Below are positions 52,101 through 59,262 of a DNA stretch of 64,000 nt, one piece after another. The notes beneath the pieces are model-generated. The model had not been told where the DNA came from. It did no database searches and saw only the letters and a list, made by a program, of their open reading frames with translations. The stretch comes from Paraburkholderia mimosarum LMG 23256 = NBRC 106338 (GTDB lineage: Bacteria; Pseudomonadota; Gammaproteobacteria; Burkholderiales; Burkholderiaceae): contig NZ_BBJJ01000013.1 in the NCBI RefSeq assembly GCF_000739815.1, positions 1-64,000 of the forward strand, in the 5' to 3' direction. Within the stretch, counting starts at the first letter, position 1. Every line of letters starts with the position of its first letter. A program made the position numbers and the translations under genes.

Positions 52101-53187
52101 CTCGACTGCGGACGCGCGACTCGTCGCGCGCTGGAAAGCGCTCTTCGCGGATCTCGCGCAGTATCGCGCGCGCAGCCCGGCGAGCGCGCTGGTGGCCGTG
52201 CCTTCGATCATCTCCAACCAGCTCGACAAGATGGACCTCGACACGTGCAGCGCTTCGCTCGCGCAGGTAGAGGTGCCGGGATCGGGCGATATCGTCGCGA
52301 GCGCGGGTACGCGGCTCGTTTCGTCCGCGCGCGAGCGGTGCTACCGGCTCCAGATCGGCACCGGCGGCGAGGCATACGAGCAATTGCGCAGCTATTTCGA
52401 GCGCTACCTCGCGGGGCGCTTTCCGTTCTCCGCGGATGCGAACGCGCAGGCCGCCGACCTGCGGCAGACGGCGACCTTCGTCGCGCTGCTCGATGCGAAG
52501 CTTGCCGACGCGCAACGCGGCATGAGCGCCGCCGCGGCGAGCGGCGGCCCGCACGCCGGCGCGCAGCAGTTTCTCGCGAGACTCGCACGCGCGAAGCCGT
52601 GGCTCGATGCCCTGGTGGCGCGCGGCGCCGATGGTGCGCTCGTGGGCGTCGACGTGGCAGTGGACTGGCGCATCGATCGGGCCGACGAAGCCGGGGCGGA
52701 CCAGGTGATCCAGTGGTCGCTCGCGAGCGGCAGCCAGACGCTTGCGTGGCCGGCGGCGGCCGGTGCGCCGCTGCGCTGGGCGCCGGGCCAGCCGGCCGCG
52801 CTGAGCTTGCGGTGGGCAAAGGACGGCCCCTGGCGGCCGATGCAGGACGCTTCGCAGCCCACGCTTTCGGTAGACGGCGAGGCGGCCACGTGGGCGGCCA
52901 ACGACACATGGGCGCTGTTGCGGCTCGTGCGCTTGCATGCGGTGCCCGAAGACGGGGTGGACGGCAGCGCGGGCAACGCGCGCATGCTGCTGTCCGTGCC
53001 GGTTCGCGACCGCAATGGCGCCACGCAGACCGCGCGCATGTTCATGCGCCTCGGCATGACGGGCGCGTCCAAAACCGCGCTCTCATGGCCCGACCTGCCG
53101 TACTCGGCGCCGGGCGGCAGCCTGTACTCGCCGCCTGCAGTGACCTACGGACCCTGGCCGTCGAACCCACAGGCGGGGCGTGGATGA
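49174..53187 (+). CDS. tssM: TssM (IcmF) membrane complex protein with degenerate nucleotide-binding motifs
   Basis: This is the core inner-membrane protein of the T6SS, 1337 residues. One N-terminal helix (residues 5-27, LVVVLIVLIALLIVGIVAAL) is followed by a cytoplasmic domain. A second helix, YAAIALGIFWCVGLGVTTWH, lies near residues 386-405, and then comes a large periplasmic domain. The usual TssM has two N-terminal helices, a Walker A GxxGxGK[ST] and a DTAGR motif. Here the corresponding places read ATGTPAALDALAK and GILIAEPGDS, so nucleotide binding is doubtful. The IVVTGCDALPGFDALSARL segment, equivalent to the conserved KCDLL region, is retained. A 12-bp repeat array lies at 49648-49719. 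It overlaps tssL and tssA by four bases each. Confidence 0.9.
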   Translation: MTTTLVVVLIVLIALLIVGIVAALVVRWVRGRDERRPLRNFTAMIRTAHATMGVRDPYSVPRVLATGTPAALDALAKSWRLAPVGEPGWFGRIWHDAEGILIAEPGDSLGVRAAAERRRGATGGRLLRGLLRNRAGRPLDALVWVIALDTLIDYGDAGDKSGGINGDTSGGTSGDISGDVSGEKLRADIDTALEASRTVLALQRQLGQMLPLYIVVTGCDALPGFDALSARLRRERIETPLGWASPYALRRTFEPAWVDEAFADMSRALAATVTEMGTLDGSLDSDVFLLPRRLDALREPLREHVEPTLRGGADGTAPLLRGIWCVGAVPQGGARDEPGMPPAKEPRGAAPAFASRLWHDVVMPGQGLAIAIPRVLALRMRRYRFATYAAIALGIFWCVGLGVTTWHVRSDARVLAGSYDALALASVAWHEAGASDNEAAAARALGSAADAFVRVPRWQLATPLMPLSYFGLRRRLDDAQYHVLSGLVFTPLRARLVSRLADLNCDTGPQASADDVSLAGTARRPQDLPAYTQGTQLVANAAQTERLIANYNELVLRDAGNTVMLAQLMRGAVGVSFSPDHVADRAGLDEAVRETGVEGGQLPFDGTEARAAHARASVCFEETFDRWFDDIYQDSSLTTNAAQIQAMLADLKAPGAVPSTASLSGLATRIDTLATQVDTADHGWAGTHGQELVPGLTATFDTAKGLRLIGATPVASVLDHEQNAQSAFAARWLASGNLPGVLASSPATGLQLAQDLLPLRDALRTLLGQPFVAGEGGGNAEIRSVDADAVQRALAVLPAYKQYAAGPLAQAPEAWRGALLAAAGNATVHSMVAALSVPNRAAATADPGRARDIAYAPQTLAAPFDTLRKNALDLVEAFDSLGRPDLAQAVALRVSDAALDVLRSTDVQLQSLEPFQPMRGDFSGWNGSPGGSMRAFGAATPEALQTYLAAQASAVADTAAGAASAIDWLTTQNPPLSTADARLVARWKALFADLAQYRARSPASALVAVPSIISNQLDKMDLDTCSASLAQVEVPGSGDIVASAGTRLVSSARERCYRLQIGTGGEAYEQLRSYFERYLAGRFPFSADANAQAADLRQTATFVALLDAKLADAQRGMSAAAASGGPHAGAQQFLARLARAKPWLDALVARGADGALVGVDVAVDWRIDRADEAGADQVIQWSLASGSQTLAWPAAAGAPLRWAPGQPAALSLRWAKDGPWRPMQDASQPTLSVDGEAATWAANDTWALLRLVRLHAVPEDGVDGSAGNARMLLSVPVRDRNGATQTARMFMRLGMTGASKTALSWPDLPYSAPGGSLYSPPAVTYGPWPSNPQAGRG
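49648..49719 (+). repeat. six 12-bp tandem units in tssM
   Basis: Six consecutive 12-base units encode G/D-x-S/N-G tetrapeptides: DKSG, GINGDTSGGTSG, DISGDVSG. Typical units are GACACAAGCGGC and GGCACAAGCGGC. The array is in frame, in the cytoplasmic domain between the degenerate motifs and the TGCDALPG segment. Such slippage-prone arrays often vary in length between strains. Confidence 0.65.
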
Positions 53188-54302
53188 AGCCGGCATTCGA
53201 TATCGAAGCGCTCGTTCAACCGATTCCCGGTGGCGCACCGGCCGGAGTCTCGCTGCTGCACGACCCGGCATTCGACGCCATCAAGGCGGCGCGCCGCGAG
53301 GACGATCCGGCACTGCCAGCCGGCATCTGGCAAACCACGCTCAAGGTGGCCGACTGGCCCGCCGTGGAGGCAGGTTGCCGCGAACTCCTGATACGGCGCA
53401 GCAAGGATCTCACGCTGGCGGCGTGGCTGGGCGAAAGCTGGCTGCATCGATATGGATGTGCCGCGCTGCCTGCATGCTTCGAACTGCTAAGCGAACTGTG
53501 CGAACGCTATTGGGACGACATCCACCCATTGCCTCGTGACGGCGACATGGGCTTTCGTGCCGCGCCGCTCGCATGGGTCGCGGAGCAGTTTCCCGTCCTG
53601 CTCCGCGGGCGTATCGCCTTGTGCGCGGGACCGGAAGGATCGGCGTTGACGCTCACGCGCTGGCAAGTCGCGCAGCGCGAAGCGATTGCCTTGAAGGACC
53701 GCAAGGATGTTCCGGCCGCGAGGCGGGAGGCGGCCGCGCGCGAGGCGCAGGAACTGGCGCAGGCCGCGCACGCTGCTGCGCCCGCCGAGCTGCGCGACGG
53801 GCTGCGCGCGATCGCGGCGGCCCGTGCGCCCATCGCGCAACTCGACGCCTGGTGCACGCCGCGGCTCGGCGCAGAGGCGCCGGGATTCGGCACGCTGATG
53901 GAGACGCTCGACCGGTTGGAGAGCGTGTTGCGCGAGTGGCTCACGGGGCACCCGAAGCAGGAGGAGGCGGTGATGGTTGATAGCGCAACGGTTGGGGAGC
54001 CAGCGATGATCGATCGCGCACCGCTCGAAGTGACGCCGCCCGGCGACGCAGCCGAGCCGCCCGCCGCGAGGAAGCCGAATGTGCCGCAGTCGCGCGAGGA
54101 GGCGTATCGGCTGCTGGCGGTGGTCGCGGATTATCTGATGCGCTATGAACCGCACAGCCCCGTGCCGTACATGCTCAAGCGCGCGCTCGACTGGGGCGGC
54201 AAGCCGCTGCCGGAGCTGCTGGCCGAACTCATGGCGGGAGAACGCGGCAGGGCATTGGGAACGGCATTGGGTCTGCTGCCCGAGAGTGGGCCCAAGCAGT
54301 AG
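53184..54302 (+). CDS. tssA: TssA (ImpA domain) assembly protein
   Basis: TssA primes and coordinates tube and sheath assembly. The product has 372 residues. An ImpA N domain covers about residues 1-120, with FDIEALVQPIPGGAPAGVSL and ELCERYWDDIHPLPRDGD. The middle is helical and alanine rich. The C-terminal domain has SREEAYRLLAVVADYLMRYE and PHSPVPYMLKRALDWGGKPL, typical for short TssA. The ATG at 53184 overlaps the tssM stop as ATGA. It is the last core gene of the plus-strand arm. Confidence 0.9.
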   Translation: MKPAFDIEALVQPIPGGAPAGVSLLHDPAFDAIKAARREDDPALPAGIWQTTLKVADWPAVEAGCRELLIRRSKDLTLAAWLGESWLHRYGCAALPACFELLSELCERYWDDIHPLPRDGDMGFRAAPLAWVAEQFPVLLRGRIALCAGPEGSALTLTRWQVAQREAIALKDRKDVPAARREAAAREAQELAQAAHAAAPAELRDGLRAIAAARAPIAQLDAWCTPRLGAEAPGFGTLMETLDRLESVLREWLTGHPKQEEAVMVDSATVGEPAMIDRAPLEVTPPGDAAEPPAARKPNVPQSREEAYRLLAVVADYLMRYEPHSPVPYMLKRALDWGGKPLPELLAELMAGERGRALGTALGLLPESGPKQ

Positions 54303-54385
54303 GGGGGTGTTAAGGACCGCTGCTTCAGGCCCGCAACTTGCGCAGGCAATCCGTACTTTCCAATGGCATGTGCGAGTGGAGTCGT

Positions 54386-54706
54386 ATGATGAATGACGAG
54401 CAGAGGACGAGGATCGGAACCGTGGCGGGCAAGCTAGTCCAGGAAATCATGACAACGGGCCTCACCTGGGATGAGGCCGTTGCCGTGTTCGGCCTGGCCG
54501 CGAAGGCCACCGCACAGGCTGCCGCACGCATGGGAGCCGGCACGCCGGTACAGTGCGTCACGCTGGCGCGCGTGCGCTTTGAGGACGCCTTCGCACAGGA
54601 CGTTCGGGTCGTCGTTGCGGTGACCGGCGCCCCGCCGGAAGACGACTCCGCAGACACGTCGCACGCTGCGAGCGCGCACGGACGCCACGCCGCGAACGCG
54701 CATTGA
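54386..54706 (+). CDS. small helical protein after tssA
   Basis: I do not recognise this 106-residue product. It begins MMNDEQRTRIGTVAGKLVQE, continues with a helix-rich body containing ATAQAAARMGAGTPVQCV and ends in a His/Ala-rich tail. It has no signal peptide or membrane segment. It follows tssA in the same direction after 83 bases and may belong to the T6SS transcript as an accessory, or be independent. Two adjacent ATG codons (54386 and 54389) could start it. Confidence 0.6.
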   Translation: MMNDEQRTRIGTVAGKLVQEIMTTGLTWDEAVAVFGLAAKATAQAAARMGAGTPVQCVTLARVRFEDAFAQDVRVVVAVTGAPPEDDSADTSHAASAHGRHAANAH

Positions 54707-55129
54707 TCGCCAGCGCGCTTCGATCACTGTTTGCCGGGCTGCGGATGCAACCGACTCGCGTATCGCCGGCCCCGATAGCCTCGGCCCAGGTGGCTTGCGA
54801 GGCGACCATCGATACCGCCACGAGACAGGCCTCAACCGGTATGACGAAGCACCTGATATTTACGATTTTCTCCGTGGAAGATAAGGGATGCTAAATGTTC
54901 TGCAACTTCGCTGCTCGTGGCGCACGCATCCGCTTTGAAGATAGGCAGGTCGAGTAGCCTTTGCAAGCCTTCACCAAAACTTGGGATCTGCTCCCGGGGC
55001 GCGAATCACCTAATCGATACCTGGCTGGCGTGATCGGAATCCGGCGTCTCGACACGCTGCCGAGCACCACGCTGGGGTGCAGAGCGACGCTGAAGGGATG
55101 CCGTTGCGCACCACAACCGTGCCGTGCCG

Positions 55130-55159
55130 CGCCGACGTGCAGCGATATCGACGTCGGCG
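55130..55159. promoter_or_regulatory. 9-bp perfect dyad upstream of the sigma-54 promoter
   Basis: CGCCGACGT (55130-55138) and ACGTCGGCG (55151-55159) are exact complements with a 12-base spacer, giving a centre distance of two helical turns (21 bases). It ends 15 bases before the -24 element. Bacterial enhancer-binding proteins usually bind such dyads, though commonly further upstream, so a repressor overlapping the promoter zone is also possible. Confidence 0.5.
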
Positions 55160-55174
55160 GCAGGCAAAGCGCAG

Positions 55175-55190
55175 TGGCATGGCACTTGCA
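55175..55190 (+). promoter_or_regulatory. sigma-54 (-24/-12) promoter
   Basis: TGGCATG at 55175-55181 and TTGCA at 55186-55190 match the consensus TGGCACG-N4-TTGCA, with one substitution (T for C at the sixth position). The invariant GG and GC pairs are exactly 12 bases apart. The predicted start lies about 12 bases after the GC, near 55201, immediately before the first hairpin of the putative RNA. Confidence 0.6.
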
Positions 55191-55200
55191 TTGTATTGCG

Positions 55201-55333
55201 CTAAGGCGAATCGATGGCGATTCGCTCTTCGTACTGAGCGACCTGAATACCGAATCGCCCGGCAACGGGCCTGGGCAACGGCGCCCTGCGCAACCGGTTG
55301 AGACCGGACGCGCAGGGCGCCGTTCGAGTTTTC
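55201..55333 (+). ncRNA. putative sigma-54-dependent small RNA
   Basis: The predicted transcript of about 130 bases contains three hairpins. Hairpin 1 is GCGAATCG-ATGG-CGATTCGC at 55206-55225, a perfect 8-bp stem. Hairpin 2 is GCCCG-GCAA-CGGGC at 55257-55270, five GC-type pairs closed by a GNRA tetraloop. Hairpin 3, at 55277-55324, has a perfect 15-bp outer stem and a 5-bp inner stem followed by TTTT at 55329-55332, an intrinsic terminator. Promoter, start and structures are in correct order and no open frame fits. About 30 single-stranded bases between hairpins 1 and 2 could pair with targets. I know no family name for it. Confidence 0.6.
55277..55332 (+). terminator. strong intrinsic terminator
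   Basis: AACGGCGCCCTGCGC (55277-55291) pairs fully with GCGCAGGGCGCCGTT (55310-55324). Inside, CCGGT and ACCGG form a further 5-bp stem with a TGAG loop. The run TTTT follows four bases after the stem on the plus strand. The minus strand has no T-run after the stem, so it is unidirectional. Confidence 0.7.
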
Positions 55334-55453
55334 ATGGACACCCCATGCCAATCAGGGCGACTCGCATCTTTCTCTTCGGTCGGCGCACCGCGCCAGCCGT
55401 GCGCTTGAGCGCCGATCACAACGTTCGCGAACCCGCGCGATGGAACGGACAAC

Positions 55454-55906
55454 ATGGGCAATAAGTTCACCACCTTCGAATTGAGCTGCATTTGCGCGCT
55501 AACCTTAGCTGCGCTTGCGATCGCCGCCCGGACCGTGGTGCTCGTTCACCGGGAAAACGACGACGGCCCTCGCTTCCAGGAAATGCGACTTGCGCTGCAC
55601 GTCGCTTTGAGCATGGTATTGGCGATGACTGTCGATGTCGGGATCGATCCGGCATTCGTGTGGCTCCAGCAAACACTCCCGCATGACGGTACGCTGGCAA
55701 ATCGTGTGATTGCTGCGGTGCTTACTGGTTTGGGATGCGTTGTAGTCGTCATTGTCGTTCCATGGGGCATGGTTGCCTTCCAACGGTCGCGGCGCGATGT
55801 GTCGACAGCCCGCAGGGCCACCAGCGAATTGATCGATCGCCTCCGCGCCGGATGCAAGGAACCGGCCGTCGATGTGAGGTTCGATCGAACCTGGCATGCC
55901 GAATAG
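55454..55906 (+). CDS. small unknown membrane protein
   Basis: This is a predicted inner-membrane protein of 150 residues with three hydrophobic segments: LSCICALTLAALAIAARTVV, LALHVALSMVLAMTVDVGI and VIAAVLTGLGCVVVVIVVPW. A charged, arginine-rich cytoplasmic tail follows (RSRRDVSTARRATSELIDR). I recognise no family. The ATG at 55454 is about 120 bases downstream of the small-RNA terminator. No co-transcribed neighbour is seen. Confidence 0.5.
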   Translation: MGNKFTTFELSCICALTLAALAIAARTVVLVHRENDDGPRFQEMRLALHVALSMVLAMTVDVGIDPAFVWLQQTLPHDGTLANRVIAAVLTGLGCVVVVIVVPWGMVAFQRSRRDVSTARRATSELIDRLRAGCKEPAVDVRFDRTWHAE

Positions 55907-56102
55907 TCCGCAATAAGAAGCGGGTCGAGAATCACGGTAGCGTTGCGGTGGGCTGCCCAAAGGGCAACGTCTGCAGCGCAAGACCGAATGAGTCACAGAG
56001 CCGTTGCGGACCACACGCCGACGGGCACCGACGACGACTTCCGGGCGACAACGGCCATCGGGCGCGGCGGCCCAGCCAACGCCGGATCGCCGCCTTCTTC
56101 GC

Positions 56103-56960
56103 TCAGGCAGCGAAATCCGTCGACCTGGACAGATCCTTCCACGCTTCCGTCTCCTGCGCTACATAGGCATTTTTCGCAGCGATGGCAGCCAGTGTGTCGG
56201 TGCCAAGCGCAAGCCGCAACGGCGGGTTCGACGCGTCGACGAGCGTGATCAATGCGGCTGCAAGCTTCCTGGGGTCGCCGGGCTGGTTGTGGTTCATCTG
56301 CACGGCCTTGCGGCGCACCGCGCCCGAGGTCTCGTCATAATCGACGATCACTTCCGGCGCAACGGCCAGCGAAGACGCATCAAGAAAGTCGGTACGAAAA
56401 TACCCCGGCTCGACAACGGTCGCTTGAATGCCCAGTGGTTTCAGCTCGGCATGCAACGCTTCGGTAATGCCTTCGACAGCGAACTTGGTAGATGAGTACA
56501 CGCCAAATCCCGCCGCGGCCCGATAGCCGCCGATCGATGAAATATTGACCACGTGGCCCGAGCGATTTGCGCGCATCGTCGGCAGTACGGCGCGCGTAAC
56601 GTTTAGTAATCCGAATATATTGGTGTCGTACATCCGACGGACGTCCTTGTCGGAAGATTCTTCCACCGCACCCAGCAGACCGAAGCCCGCGTTGTTGACC
56701 AGCACGTCGATGCGTCCGAATTTTTCAACCGCCGCTTGCACCGCCGCCTTTGCCTCGGCTTCATTCGCCACGTCCAGCGCAACGGGGAGCAATGCGGATG
56801 ACTCGCCGAGACGCTCGGCGATGGCGCGGACATTGCGTCCGGCGGCCACGACCGCGTTGCCGTCCGCGAGCGCTGCTTCTGCAATCAATGCGCCGATGCC
56901 TCTCGATGCGCCGGTGATGAACCATACGCGCGTGAAGCCGCCTTGTTGAATGTCAGCCAT
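56103..56960 (-). CDS. short-chain dehydrogenase/reductase
   Basis: This is an NAD(P)-dependent oxidoreductase of 285 residues, classical long type. The cofactor loop is FITGASRGIGALIAEAALAD, the catalytic Ser is in VVNISSIGGYRAAAG, and Tyr and Lys are in YSSTKFAVEGITEAL. The C-terminal region is longer than in FabG and resembles retinol-dehydrogenase-like members. The start is the ATG at 56960 with GGAGAGAGATC upstream; an in-frame extension to 57047 runs into the promoter region. It is divergent from the LysR gene, which probably controls it. Confidence 0.9.
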   Translation of the reverse strand: MADIQQGGFTRVWFITGASRGIGALIAEAALADGNAVVAAGRNVRAIAERLGESSALLPVALDVANEAEAKAAVQAAVEKFGRIDVLVNNAGFGLLGAVEESSDKDVRRMYDTNIFGLLNVTRAVLPTMRANRSGHVVNISSIGGYRAAAGFGVYSSTKFAVEGITEALHAELKPLGIQATVVEPGYFRTDFLDASSLAVAPEVIVDYDETSGAVRRKAVQMNHNQPGDPRKLAAALITLVDASNPPLRLALGTDTLAAIAAKNAYVAQETEAWKDLSRSTDFAA

Positions 56961-57076
56961 GATCTCTCTCCTGGGGTGATTAGGTGATGCCATGGTACGC
57001 ATGACGATTGACGCAGAATAGCCGTATATTACTGGCGTGATAATCAACCTTTATTTGCGAATCAGGGGCCCGGAAA
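56961..57076. promoter_or_regulatory. divergent SDR/LysR promoter region
   Basis: These 116 bases separate the divergently transcribed dehydrogenase and LysR genes, the classical layout in which a LysR protein controls its own gene and the target. The stretch is AT-rich at 57010-57060. Several T-N11-A patterns occur, but none stands out as the binding site. Confidence 0.5.
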
Positions 57077-58045
57077 ATGAACGGAGTTCGCGCGATCACC
57101 GTTTTCGTCCGTGCCGCGGCGCTGGGAAGCCTGCGAGCCGCGGCGGTCGATCAAGGCATCTCGCCGCAGGCCGCAAGCCATGCGGTGATGCAACTGGAAA
57201 AAGAACTAGGCGTGCGGCTTTTCCATCGGACAACCCGCAAACTGAGCCTCACCGAAGAGGGCCAACGACTACTCGATAGCGTGGAGCCGGCGCTCGCCAT
57301 GCTCTCGTCTGCGCTCGACGAGGCCCGGCGTTCGAAAGAAGACGTGGCCGGCATGCTGCGCGTCAGCGCCCCGCGCGCACTCGGGCTTCCGGTCTTGTGG
57401 CCGTACTTCGAGGAATTCCAGAAGCTTTATCAGAACGTGCAACTCGAAGTGCAATTCGACGATCAATTCACGGATCTCGTGACCGATCGCGCCGACGTCG
57501 GATTTCGCGGTGGACCGCCGCCTTCGGGCGGCTCGATCGCACGCCGGCTCGTGCCGATTCAGCTGATCGTTTGCGCATCGCCGGACTATATCGAGCGCAA
57601 CGGCGCGCCGCGGACCATCGAAGATCTCGCTCGACATCGCTGCACCGGATACCGGCGGGCAAACACGGGCAAGCTCGCGCAGTGGCAGTTCCGTATCGGC
57701 GATGAGATCGCTTATCGCGACGTGCCGGCCGCCATCTGCGTGAACGATACGGAGCTGGAGACCCAGGCTGTGCTCTCGGGCCTTGGCATCGGCCAGTTGG
57801 GCAGCTTCAACGCCACGACTCATATCAGAAGCGGGCGGCTCGTTCCGCTGCTGTTGCAGCACGTTACTGAATACGGCACGATCTACATCTACTATAAGCA
57901 CCGAACCGAACAATCGCTGCGCGTGAAGACGTTCATCGACTTTATGGTCGAGCGCATGGCCGGCAACCGACGCTTTTTTCTCGATCCGTCCGAGCTTCGC
58001 GCTGCACAGCACCCGCAACGCAGACGTACTTCGAGACGAGCCTGA
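57077..58045 (+). CDS. LysR-family transcriptional regulator
   Basis: This is a regulator of 322 residues. The N-terminal winged helix-turn-helix (residues about 3-62) holds FVRAAALGSLRAAAVDQGIS, PQAASHAVMQLEKELGVRLF and HRTTRKLSLTEEGQRLL. The effector domain has YFEEFQKLYQNVQLEVQFDD and DRADVGFRGGPPPSGGSIAR, typical of the CrgA/YhjC-like branch that often controls divergent dehydrogenases. The ATG at 57077 is 116 bases from the divergent gene. Regulation of that gene is likely. Confidence 0.92.
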   Translation: MNGVRAITVFVRAAALGSLRAAAVDQGISPQAASHAVMQLEKELGVRLFHRTTRKLSLTEEGQRLLDSVEPALAMLSSALDEARRSKEDVAGMLRVSAPRALGLPVLWPYFEEFQKLYQNVQLEVQFDDQFTDLVTDRADVGFRGGPPPSGGSIARRLVPIQLIVCASPDYIERNGAPRTIEDLARHRCTGYRRANTGKLAQWQFRIGDEIAYRDVPAAICVNDTELETQAVLSGLGIGQLGSFNATTHIRSGRLVPLLLQHVTEYGTIYIYYKHRTEQSLRVKTFIDFMVERMAGNRRFFLDPSELRAAQHPQRRRTSRRA

Positions 58046-58185
58046 TTCTCCCGGTCTGCCCGGAAGCGAACTGCTGGACACTGCGGAATTGATCGAACGA
58101 TTTGCCCGGGCCGGGCAGCGCCATCACTGTCGGGGCCATCGGCGTGGCAGCGCAACCGGCGAGCGCGACCATACAAGTTGGCATG

Positions 58186-58467
58186 TCATTTCGTCCCGGC
58201 CGGCTTCGCGGGCACCTCTACCCAACCGCTCGAACATCCCTTGATGTAGGGATAATATTTCTTCGTCGCCGGGCAGTACCACCACGAGCCTGCCGGCGGA
58301 CTCTCCTGTGCCTTTTCAACATAGGCCGTCGTCTGCGATGGCTGGATCGATTGGACGACGACGGGAGATGGCGCTGCGTAGAACATCGGCGCGGGCGCCA
58401 TCATGACCGGGGGCGGTACCCCTACCAACACCCCGACGCTCGTATGCGCTCCTGCACTGCCGCACAA
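58186..58467 (-). CDS. small proline-rich protein with WWYCP...YYPY motif, uncertain start
   Basis: The C-terminal part GSWWYCPATKKYYPYIKGC belongs to a type of small exported protein common in Burkholderiaceae, with conserved Trp, Tyr and two Cys. The N-terminal half is Pro/Val/Met rich. The frame opens after a TAG near 58482 and the only start near the expected signal peptide is TTG at 58467. The residues before it (IIAACLCG) look like the end of a signal peptide, so the N terminus may be disrupted by a frameshift, or the gene may be a pseudogene. Confidence 0.5.
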   Translation of the reverse strand: MCGSAGAHTSVGVLVGVPPPVMMAPAPMFYAAPSPVVVQSIQPSQTTAYVEKAQESPPAGSWWYCPATKKYYPYIKGCSSGWVEVPAKPAGTK

Positions 58468-58727
58468 GCATGCGGCGATAATTGCCTAAAAAAGTATCAC
58501 TATCCTCAATCGCACAGCAGTTTTCCTTTCAATGAAGCGGATATAGTCTTGAATCGGCGCACAACGGCTAGTGCTTACACACAGGAACGCGAAGGATCCC
58601 TAACTTGATGACGTAATAGCGCCACTGAAGTAAGCACAGCACATCGCCGATGTCCTGCACCCGCGTCGCGTTACGCAAGACGCACCAGGGCTGAAAAGTT
58701 TTCCCTATAGCGCACTTCGACGTCCAA

Positions 58728-59042
58728 TCAACCTTCCTGATAAATCGAACGATACGAGGCGAGGCGCGACGCTTTCGTTGCGCCGGAAACCGATGAATCG
58801 AATTTCACTGCGTTCGAGCTGCTGAACGCCTGCTGTCGAGCCGCCAGGCTTGCCAAAGTCACGTGGATGTCCGCAGGACTGCGCGAATCGCCATCGATGC
58901 GTTCGTAGTCCGCCTGCTGCAGTTTCACGATGGCTTTGCGCGCCAGATCACGCACCAAAGGACCGTTGTCCTCTGCGAATTTGACAGTGGAAAGAGGGAG
59001 GACTGACACGACCGTGAAAACGGGCATGAACGCGTTCGCCAT
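58728..59042 (-). CDS. small unknown protein
   Basis: The product would have 104 residues with no recognised domain. Residues about 25-65 form an amphipathic helix (VRDLARKAIVKLQQADYERI). The C-terminal part is serine and alanine rich (FSSSNAVKFDSSVSGATKAS). There is no clear signal peptide or membrane helix. The ATG at 59042 is preceded by GGAAGATAATC, a fair ribosome site, and codon usage is coding-like. Confidence 0.55.
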   Translation of the reverse strand: MANAFMPVFTVVSVLPLSTVKFAEDNGPLVRDLARKAIVKLQQADYERIDGDSRSPADIHVTLASLAARQQAFSSSNAVKFDSSVSGATKASRLASYRSIYQEG

Positions 59043-59262
59043 GATTATCTTCCAATTTTTGGCGTCGGAAACAATGACGCGGATTATCTGAAAACGACCT
59101 GGAGAAACTGTGAATCTCTCTGCCTATGGTCTTGAGGATCGCAATCTTCTTATCCGTGTATTTCAAACCGCTTACATGAATTCATTGTTTCCGGATACGC
59201 AACGTCCGTCGCCAGAAAGTGCAGGAGCCGACGTCGCTGTGCCCTGGCGGGAAAGACCTGCG

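Larger units (their letters stand above)
54707..55453. other. 747-base gene-free region containing a probable small RNA
   Basis: Open frames on either strand here are short, rich in Arg and Cys, and lack a ribosome site or family resemblance. Base composition is more AT-rich near 54840-54900. The right half contains a dyad, a sigma-54-type promoter, stable hairpins and a terminator, described separately. The remainder shows nothing recognisable. Confidence 0.5.

Noticed and set aside
49750..52938. Open frame of over 1000 codons on the minus strand inside tssM
   Set aside because: Composition is Arg/Ala/His/Glu rich with no domain, as expected for an antisense shadow of a GC-rich gene. tssM on the other strand is unmistakable.
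55010..55351. Minus-strand frame of 113 codons over the putative small RNA
   Set aside because: Arg/Ala-rich without a ribosome site or family resemblance, and the perfect stems and terminator signals on the plus strand explain the sequence better.
56961..57076. A specific LysR binding box
   Set aside because: Several T-N11-A patterns occur by chance in this AT-rich stretch and none has a clear dyad of proper length.
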